Shown: positions 58,495 through 64,000 of the stretch, piece by piece
How positions within the stretch are numbered: the stretch's first letter is position 1
Layout: each line of letters opens with the position of its first letter
Source of the DNA: Bacteroidales bacterium
GTDB lineage: Bacteria; Bacteroidota; Bacteroidia; Bacteroidales; UBA932
Reading direction: 5' to 3'
Assembly (NCBI GenBank): GCA_017527415.1
Contig: JAFXQA010000002.1
Coordinates: 1-64,000 of the forward strand
Length of the DNA stretch: 64,000 nucleotides
The notes under the pieces: model-generated
What the model was told of the DNA's origin: nothing
Database searches by the model: none
The model's input: the letters and a program-made list of their open reading frames with translations, nothing else
Made by a program: the position numbers and the translations under genes

Positions 58495-59688
58495 TTACCA
58501 GAGGAAATTATTGAAGGGGTAACGCCCCGCATGGATCTCCGCCACCATCTTATAGATGTCGTGGCGGAGTTTTTCCAACCCTGTCTTGTTGAGGGCGGAA
58601 ATAAAGATACATGGAGTTTTTTCCTGTGCTATCCAGCTGTTTTTCAACTCATCCAGAGTGTAGTTCTGTTTTGTTTTGGGCTCCAGGGAAAATTCATCAT
58701 ATTCCTCGTAGTGATAAGCATCTATTTTATTGAATACCACGTATATAGGTTTATTACCCGCACCTATCTCCTGCAGTGTTTTTTCTACTACCTGCATCTG
58801 TTCTTCGAAATCGGGGTGGGAGATATCTACAACGTGCACCAGGATATCTGCTTCGCGGACCTCATCCAGCGTGCTCTTGAATGCTTCTATTAGTTGGGTG
58901 GGGAGTTTCCGGATGAATCCAACCGTGTCGCTGAGCAGGAAAGGTACGTTTTCTATCACAACTTTCCGGACGGTAGTGTCCAGAGTTGCGAACAGTTTGT
59001 TTTCTGCAAATACCTCCGATTTTGCAAGCAGGTTCATCAGGGTACTCTTGCCTACGTTTGTATACCCTACGAGGGCCAGACGGACCAACTGGCCGCGATT
59101 TCCGCGTTGTGTGGCCATCTGCCTGTCTATCTTGCTTAATTCTTCTTTCAGGCGGCTTATGCGCTGTTTTACGATGCGGCGGTCCACCTCTATCTGGGTT
59201 TCTCCCATACCACCTCGGGTGCCGACACCACCCCTCTGCCTTTCCAGGTGCGTCCACATACCTGCCAGACGGGGGAGCATATAATTCAGGCGGGCAATTT
59301 CTACCTGGGTTTTTGCGTATGCAGTCTGCGCTCGCTGGGTGAAAATCTCAAGGATAAGGCTGGTTCTGTCTATAACTTTTGCAGACTTGATAACCTTTTC
59401 GATATTGCGCTGCTGCATACCTGTGAGTTCGTCGTCGAATATGCAGTAACAGATATCGTTATCTTCGCAGTATTGTTGGATTTCTGCGAGTTTTCCACTG
59501 CGTATGTAGGTTGCCTTTTCAGGCTTGTCTACCCGCTGCACAAACTTCTTGTCTCCTACTGCGCCGGCGGTTTCTGCAAGGAATTCCAGTTCGTCCAGAT
59601 ATTCCATTATTTTGGACTCATCGTCCGTTTGTCGTATGATTCCCACAAATACCGCCTTTTCGGATGTGTGCTGTTTGGTTTCGAACAT
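58495..59688 (-). CDS. hflX: Ribosome-associated GTPase HflX
   Basis: 397 residues. N-terminal HflX domain with the ATP-binding region (ARLNYMLPRLAGMWTHLERQRGGVGTRGGMGETQIEVDRR), coiled segment, and G domain: G1 ALVGYTNVGKST, G3 LSDTVGFIRKLPTQLIEAFKSTL, G4 VVFNKIDA, G5 FISALNKTG. It splits or rescues stalled ribosomes under stress. A terminator-like hairpin lies in its leader, 12-37 bases before the ATG. Confidence 0.96.
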   Translation of the reverse strand: MFETKQHTSEKAVFVGIIRQTDDESKIMEYLDELEFLAETAGAVGDKKFVQRVDKPEKATYIRSGKLAEIQQYCEDNDICYCIFDDELTGMQQRNIEKVIKSAKVIDRTSLILEIFTQRAQTAYAKTQVEIARLNYMLPRLAGMWTHLERQRGGVGTRGGMGETQIEVDRRIVKQRISRLKEELSKIDRQMATQRGNRGQLVRLALVGYTNVGKSTLMNLLAKSEVFAENKLFATLDTTVRKVVIENVPFLLSDTVGFIRKLPTQLIEAFKSTLDEVREADILVHVVDISHPDFEEQMQVVEKTLQEIGAGNKPIYVVFNKIDAYHYEEYDEFSLEPKTKQNYTLDELKNSWIAQEKTPCIFISALNKTGLEKLRHDIYKMVAEIHAGRYPFNNFLW

Positions 59689-59694
59689 TTTATC

Positions 59695-59725
59695 TAAAAA
59701 AGGCCATCCGGTTGGGGACGGCCTT
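59695..59725 (-). terminator. Intrinsic terminator after tonB, within the hflX leader
   Basis: On the minus strand AAGGCC, a 14-nt region with further GTCCC/GGAT pairing, GGCCTT and then TTTT. It ends the tonB message, but hflX starts only about 7 bases after it, so hflX must depend on read-through or its own undetected promoter. Confidence 0.75.
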
Positions 59726-59745
59726 AAGGATTGATAGTTAAATAC

Positions 59746-60435
59746 TTACCTTAGTTGGAAAATAACAGGGAAGGTATAGGTTACCTTAACTGCGCGGTCG
59801 CGCTGTTTGCCTGGAGTCCATTTAGGAGAACTCTGTACAACGCGCACTGCTTCTTTGTCGAGCGCGGGATCCACACCACGGACAACCTTGACATTGGAAA
59901 CTTTTCCGTCGGCTCCTACAACAAACTGGAGAAGTACACGACCCTGGATACCATTTTCCTTTGCGATTTCGGGATACTGCAGGCGTTCATTTACCCACTT
60001 GGAGAAAGCATTTGCATCTCCACCCATGAATCCGGGTTTTTCTTCAACTAATTGGAAGGGAATAGCCTCTTCTTCAATTACTTCCTCTTCTACCTGCTCT
60101 ACATATTCTTTGATTTCTACACCCAGATTGGCATCATCCTCGAGGTTGAGAATGTTGTCTTCTACCTGCAGGTCATCATCGACGATGTCGATATTGTCGG
60201 AGAGTACGGGAATCTGAGGTATTTCCGGCGGCGGGGGAGGTGTTTCCTGGGTGATAGGAATCATCTCTTCTTCTTCGATAGGTCCTACTTCAGCTTCGAG
60301 AGCCTTGGTCTGCTTGTCTTTGGTACTGTATTCGAATGCGCCGTAAACTACAAGCAAAGCAAGGACGAAACCGATTTCCGTGAAGAGCAATCTCTTGTTC
60401 CCCAGGCTCGCCTTTTCTGATTTCTTAACTTCCAT
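59746..60435 (-). CDS. tonB: TonB-family energy transducer
   Basis: 229 residues. A single N-terminal membrane helix (LLFTEIGFVLALLVVYGAFEY), an acidic and Pro-rich periplasmic linker (EEEMIPITQETPPPPPEIPQIP) and a TonB C-terminal domain (NAFSKWVNERLQYPEIAKENGIQGRVLLQFVVGADGKVSNVKVVRGVDPALDKEAVRVV, SSPKWTPGKQ). Transmits proton-motive energy to TonB-dependent receptors such as the one at 18 kb. Likely promoter -7 box at 60468-60475. Confidence 0.93.
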   Translation of the reverse strand: MEVKKSEKASLGNKRLLFTEIGFVLALLVVYGAFEYSTKDKQTKALEAEVGPIEEEEMIPITQETPPPPPEIPQIPVLSDNIDIVDDDLQVEDNILNLEDDANLGVEIKEYVEQVEEEVIEEEAIPFQLVEEKPGFMGGDANAFSKWVNERLQYPEIAKENGIQGRVLLQFVVGADGKVSNVKVVRGVDPALDKEAVRVVQSSPKWTPGKQRDRAVKVTYTFPVIFQLR

Positions 60436-60467
60436 GTTACCGAACTCAATTAAGTTTGTTTAACTTT

Positions 60468-60475
60468 CAAAGGTA
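60468..60475 (-). promoter_or_regulatory. -7 box of the tonB promoter
   Basis: TACCTTTG on the minus strand, 32 bases from the tonB ATG. Confidence 0.55.
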
Positions 60476-60501
60476 GAAATAAAAAATTTGATTTCCAATT
60501 T

Positions 60502-60533
60502 TTTGCATTTCTCTGCACTTGCTTTTAACTTTG
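60502..60533 (+). promoter_or_regulatory. ybeY promoter, -33 and -7 boxes
   Basis: TTTG at 60502-60505, a 20-base spacer and TAACTTTG at 60526-60533: the full Bacteroidota primary-sigma consensus. It lies 20 bases before the ybeY ATG and also excludes the longer open frame beginning at 60488. Confidence 0.7.
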
Positions 60534-60553
60534 CAAGCGAAAAGTATGCCATT

Positions 60554-60988
60554 ATGATCAGGTATTTTTCTGAGGACATTAAGTTTGACTTCAAATGTAA
60601 GTCACTTAACAATAAGTGGTTGAAGTTCGTTTCGGAGAGTGAAGTGCGAAAGATAGATGATGTTAACATAATATTCTGTTCGGATAATTATATCCTCGAT
60701 GTTAACATGAAATATCTTCAGCACGACTATTTTACCGACATTATTACCTTCGATTATTGTGAGGGAAATACTCTCTCGGGAGATCTCTTTATCAGTATTG
60801 ATTCTGTTCGTGATAATGCCGACTTTTATGGAACGGAGTTTTCCGACGAATTGAACAGAGTTATCGTTCACGGTATTCTTCACCTGATCGGTTATGACGA
60901 TCACTCCGACTCTGAACAGAAGTTAATGAGGTCGAAAGAAGACTATTACCTCTCTATGCGTCCGGTAGTTTGTGGTATTGCCAGATAA
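60554..60988 (+). CDS. ybeY: Endoribonuclease YbeY (rRNA maturation factor)
   Basis: 144 residues from ATG 60554. The zinc motif HxxxHxxGxxH is present as [12 protein letters not shown], and TDIITFDY is the conserved region before it. Needed for 16S rRNA 3'-end processing and ribosome quality control. Start choice is supported by the promoter lying within the longer upstream frame. Stop overlaps mnmG start (TAATG). Confidence 0.95.
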   Translation: MIRYFSEDIKFDFKCKSLNNKWLKFVSESEVRKIDDVNIIFCSDNYILDVNMKYLQHDYFTDIITFDYCEGNTLSGDLFISIDSVRDNADFYGTEFSDELNRVIVHGILHLIGYDDHSDSEQKLMRSKEDYYLSMRPVVCGIAR

Positions 60989-62853
60989 TGGAATTCAGAT
61001 ATGATATCATAGTTATTGGTGGTGGCCACGCCGGCTGTGAGGCTGCTATGGCCGCTGCAAACCTTGGCAGCCACGTCCTTCTTATTACGATGGACATGCG
61101 CGGATATGCGCGAATGAGTTGCAATCCTGCTATTGGAGGTATAGCTAAAGGTCAGATAGTCAAGGAGATAGATGCTCTCGGAGGCTATACCGGCCTTGTG
61201 ACGGATGCAACCACTCTGCAGTTCCGGATGCTCAATAAAAGTAAGGGTCCTGCCATGTGGAGTCCTCGTGCGCAGTGTGATAAAATCCAGTTTTCGCTCA
61301 CATGGCGTAAAATTCTTGAAACTCATTGTAAATTAGATATTTATGAGGATTCCGCAGTTTCTTTTCTTTTTGAGAATTCAAAAATCTGCGGAGTTCGTAC
61401 AAATACTGGAGCAATTTTTAAGTCTCAGGCTGTTATTTTGACTGCCGGAACCTTCCTTGGGGGTAAGATTTTCATAGGACGATCTGCTTTCGATGGAGGC
61501 CGCATTGGCGAGAGACCGTCTCTTGGTTTGACCGGACAATTAGTCGAACACGGTCTTGTTGCCGGGAGGATGAAGACAGGTACTCCTCCGAGAATTGATA
61601 TCTCTTCTGTTGATGTTTCCTCTCTTCCTGTGCAACTCGGTGATGACGATCCCGATCGTTTCAGTTTCCTGCCAGTTCTTTCGTCGATCCAAAAAGAAGG
61701 AAATCAGATGAACTGTTATATTCTTCATACAAATGAGGAAGTTCATAATGTCCTTCGTTCCGGTTTTGATGATTCTCCTTTATTTACGGGTATTATTCAC
61801 GGTAAAGGCCCCAGGTACTGTCCAAGCATCGAAGACAAGCTTCGTGTTTTTCCTGAAAACGATGCTCATCAGCTATTTCTTGAGCCCGAGGGAAGATGGA
61901 CAAACGAATATTACCTCCAGGGCTTCTCCTCGTCCCTTCCTTTGGATGTTCAGGTTCGTGCATTGCATTCGATAAAGGGCCTTGAAAATGCCCGCATATT
62001 CCGTCCGGCCTATGCTGTTGAATATGATTATTTCGACCCTTCACAACTCTATGGTTCTCTTGAATCAAAGTTAGTAGATAATCTGTTTCTTGCTGGGCAG
62101 GTCAATGGCACTACCGGTTATGAGGAGGCTGCTGCGCAGGGGGTCATTGCCGGTATTAATGCTCATTTAAAGATTAATGATAGGGATCCTTTTATACTCA
62201 GCAGGGACAGTTCTTACATTGGGGTTCTTATCGACGACCTCGTTACAAAGGGAGTTGATGAACCTTATAGAATGTTCACTTCAAGGGCGGAGTATCGAGT
62301 TCTTTTGCGTCAGGACAACGCTGATGAGAGGCTTACTGAATTGTCTCACTCGCTTGGTCTTGCAAGCGAAGAGCGCTATGCTCAGACAATGCGTAAGTAT
62401 GAGCAGGTTTCCTCTTTGACCAACTTCTGTGACAGTGTGAATATAACGGCAAAGCAGGCAAATCCTTATTTAGTGTCGGTAGGGTCTTCTACTCTCACTG
62501 ATTCAAAAAAAATCTCGGAAGTAGCCCTTCGTCCTGAGGTTAATTTGGAGGAATTGCTCAGAATTGTTCCACGTGGAACGCCGCCTCTTGACAAAAAGGT
62601 TATAGAATCTGTCGAAATTACATTGAAGTATCGAGGGTATATAGAGAGAGAAAAGAGAATGGCTGAGAAGCTTCACAAGCTTGAAGATTTGACCATCCCC
62701 GATGGCTTTGATTTCGATAAAGTATCCGGGCTTACCATCGAGTGCCGGCAAAAATTAAAGCGCTATAATCCTAAGACTATAGCGCAAGCTTCCCGTATTT
62801 CTGGAGTTTCTCCGGCAGATATTTCCGTTTTACTTGTTTATTTTGGCCGTTAG
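60988..62853 (+). CDS. mnmG: tRNA uridine 5-carboxymethylaminomethyl modification enzyme MnmG (GidA)
   Basis: 621 residues. FAD-binding [43 protein letters not shown] with the functional Cys, [32 protein letters not shown]-type [21 protein letters not shown] and the C-terminal helical domain binding MnmE ([43 protein letters not shown]). Modifies wobble U34 of certain tRNAs. It is AT-richer than the left-side genes. Ends overlapping ruvA by 4 bases, convergent. Confidence 0.97.
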   Translation: MEFRYDIIVIGGGHAGCEAAMAAANLGSHVLLITMDMRGYARMSCNPAIGGIAKGQIVKEIDALGGYTGLVTDATTLQFRMLNKSKGPAMWSPRAQCDKIQFSLTWRKILETHCKLDIYEDSAVSFLFENSKICGVRTNTGAIFKSQAVILTAGTFLGGKIFIGRSAFDGGRIGERPSLGLTGQLVEHGLVAGRMKTGTPPRIDISSVDVSSLPVQLGDDDPDRFSFLPVLSSIQKEGNQMNCYILHTNEEVHNVLRSGFDDSPLFTGIIHGKGPRYCPSIEDKLRVFPENDAHQLFLEPEGRWTNEYYLQGFSSSLPLDVQVRALHSIKGLENARIFRPAYAVEYDYFDPSQLYGSLESKLVDNLFLAGQVNGTTGYEEAAAQGVIAGINAHLKINDRDPFILSRDSSYIGVLIDDLVTKGVDEPYRMFTSRAEYRVLLRQDNADERLTELSHSLGLASEERYAQTMRKYEQVSSLTNFCDSVNITAKQANPYLVSVGSSTLTDSKKISEVALRPEVNLEELLRIVPRGTPPLDKKVIESVEITLKYRGYIEREKRMAEKLHKLEDLTIPDGFDFDKVSGLTIECRQKLKRYNPKTIAQASRISGVSPADISVLLVYFGR

Positions 62854-63443
62854 AGCATTTTAAGGGCGGCCTTTATTATGTCTTCCACCCTGGCATTCGG
62901 CTGTTGTTTGAGTATTTGTTGTATAGCCTTCTGAACATTTGCTTTGTTGAATCCAAGCATAATCAGAGCAGAAGAGGCTTCGTCTATTACCTCATTGCTG
63001 GTAACCGTGAATAAGGCCGCGGAGTCGCTTCCTCCTCCGTCTGCAATCTTGTCTTTAAGTTCAAGGATCAGGCGCTGGGCAGTCTTCAGTCCAAGCCCTT
63101 TGACAGATTTGATCATATTTACATTCTCTGCAAGCACCGCCTGGCGGAATTCTTCTGCAGAGAATGATGAAAGTATCATGCGGGCAGATGCCGCACCCAC
63201 CCCGGATACGCTTGTAATCAGTTGAAACAGAGCTCTTTCGTCTTTGTTTGCAAAACCATATTCTACAGATCCGCCATCCCTTGTATTGACTATGGTCTGA
63301 ATATAAACCTTAGCCTGAGTTTTTCCATCCAGCATTGCGTAGGTCTGTAGGGAAATCTCCATGCGATAGCCGATTCCATTGTTGTCTATCACTACCTGGG
63401 TGGGGTTCAGTTCTTCAACTTTTCCGGAAATGTAATCTGTCAT
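62850..63443 (-). CDS. ruvA: Holliday junction DNA-binding protein RuvA
   Basis: 197 residues. OB-fold N-terminus ([31 protein letters not shown]), tandem helix-hairpin-helix ([46 protein letters not shown]) and the C-terminal UBA-like domain that regulates RuvB ([28 protein letters not shown]). Divergent from sufS, with closely spaced -7 boxes. Confidence 0.97.
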   Translation of the reverse strand: MTDYISGKVEELNPTQVVIDNNGIGYRMEISLQTYAMLDGKTQAKVYIQTIVNTRDGGSVEYGFANKDERALFQLITSVSGVGAASARMILSSFSAEEFRQAVLAENVNMIKSVKGLGLKTAQRLILELKDKIADGGGSDSAALFTVTSNEVIDEASSALIMLGFNKANVQKAIQQILKQQPNARVEDIIKAALKML

Positions 63444-63466
63444 AATTTCTTACTTGTTTTCTATCG

Positions 63467-63474
63467 CAAATGTA
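63467..63474 (-). promoter_or_regulatory. -7 box of the ruvA promoter
   Basis: TACATTTG on the minus strand, 23 bases from the ruvA ATG. Same octamer as the sufS box, 12 bases away in the other direction. Confidence 0.6.
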
Positions 63475-63486
63475 GGTAAAAATTGC

Positions 63487-63494
63487 TACATTTG
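63487..63494 (+). promoter_or_regulatory. -7 box of the sufS promoter
   Basis: TACATTTG, a perfect TAnnTTTG match, 21 bases before the sufS ATG; divergent from the ruvA promoter. Confidence 0.6.
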
Positions 63495-63515
63495 TTCTTC
63501 TGTTTCAGCTTGAAT

Positions 63516-64000
63516 ATGAAGATAGATACTGTCCGCTCAGATTTTCCTCAATTGCGGGAGACAGTCTACGGCAAGCCTCTGGTTTATCTGGATAATGCCG
63601 CAACCTCCCTGCGTCCCCTTTCCGTTGTTAGGGAATGGGAAGATATGAGTTTGAAATATAACAGCAATCTCCACCGGGCCGTCCATAAAACAGCGGTTGA
63701 TGCTACAGAAAGATATGAATCCACCAGAGCGGCTGTTGCCGCTTTTGTCGGAGCGGAGTTTCCGGAAGAAATAGTCTTTACTTCCGGCACGACGCAATCT
63801 ATCAATCTGCTTGCTTCGTGTCTTGAGGGGTCCGGTTTCTTCTCTTCAGGAGACGAAATTCTCGTAGCGGAGAGCGAACACCACTCGAATATCGTGCCCT
63901 GGCAGCTCGTTTCTATGCGTAAAGGTTTGAAAATCAAAGTGATACCCGTAAATTCGCATGGAGAAATTTTGGTCGAAACACTGTCGGAACTGTTGACCCC
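63516..64000 (+). CDS. sufS: Cysteine desulfurase SufS (partial, runs off the window)
   Basis: The first 161 residues of a class V aminotransferase-fold enzyme: DFPQLRETVYGKPLVYLDNAATSLRP, NLHRAVHKTAVDATERYESTRAAVAAFVG, FTSGTTQSINLLA and EILVAESEHHSNIVPWQL. The order and the HHSNIVPW motif fit group II SufS, which supplies sulfur for iron-sulfur clusters. The PLP lysine and catalytic Cys would lie beyond the end. Confidence 0.93.
   Translation, partial: MKIDTVRSDFPQLRETVYGKPLVYLDNAATSLRPLSVVREWEDMSLKYNSNLHRAVHKTAVDATERYESTRAAVAAFVGAEFPEEIVFTSGTTQSINLLASCLEGSGFFSSGDEILVAESEHHSNIVPWQLVSMRKGLKIKVIPVNSHGEILVETLSELLT

Noticed and set aside
60488..60553. Upstream extension of ybeY to 60488
   Set aside because: The extension overlaps a consensus promoter (TTTG-N20-TAACTTTG) and adds residues absent from the family.

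Overview
The window reads as chromosomal DNA of a Bacteroidales bacterium (phylum Bacteroidota). Signs of this are a SusC-like TonB-dependent receptor paired with a DUF4249 lipoprotein, a fimbrillin-like GLUG lipoprotein, a Bacteroides-type fumarate reductase/succinate dehydrogenase, an OprO/P-type porin, CoaX, almost no Shine-Dalgarno sequences, and many matches to the Bacteroidota -7 box TAnnTTTG. The GC-rich left side would fit an Alistipes/Rikenellaceae-like genome, but genus is not established. No rRNA, tRNA, CRISPR array, prophage or plasmid gene was seen. No stretch over 300 bases lacks a gene.

Layout. 1-7.7 kb: lysine/diaminopimelate operon (aminotransferase, dapF, yfhO-like, ksgA, dapB, dapA, dapD) with stop/start overlaps. 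7.7-14.6 kb, minus strand: small lipoprotein, glycosyltransferase, mutS, NSS sodium symporter, lipoprotein, folA. 14.7-16.6 kb: galM and thyA. 16.6-18.0 kb: a RAYT-type Y1 transposase between palindromic repeats spaced exactly 51 nt. 18.0-26.4 kb: TonB-dependent receptor/DUF4249 pair, thioredoxin-fold lipoprotein and prmC (minus), large exported HEXXH/beta-barrel protein. 26.4-31.8 kb: exported protein, TPR-LuxR regulator, solo LuxR HTH, tiny conserved-looking ORF, fimbrillin-like GLUG lipoprotein. 31.8-38.9 kb: Tat-exported dipeptide epimerase, small membrane protein, YeiH transporter, CpXC protein, galK, endonuclease/phosphatase protein, ychF. 39-45 kb: porin, lamin-tail lipoprotein, two CYTH-like proteins, SdiA-regulated-type lipoprotein, DASS transporter, MgtC. 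45-51.3 kb, minus strand: envelope operon coaX, outer-membrane protein, TPR protein, lptC, ppiD. 51.3-64 kb: mfd, ruvB, frdA/frdB, hflX, tonB, ybeY, mnmG, ruvA, start of sufS. This right part is visibly more AT-rich.

The most unusual content is a set of short palindromic elements lying in frame inside conserved genes. Two 60-nt copies (dapF and a glycosyltransferase) and two 78-nt copies (ksgA and the same glycosyltransferase) share terminal stems, occur in different reading frames and in both orientations, keep the host ORFs open, and differ by paired compensatory substitutions. A fifth, unrelated 174-nt element with inverted termini sits in frame in an endonuclease/phosphatase gene. They resemble in principle the Rickettsia palindromic elements. 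Separately, the RAYT gene has two upstream and three downstream palindromes with a strict 51-nt period.
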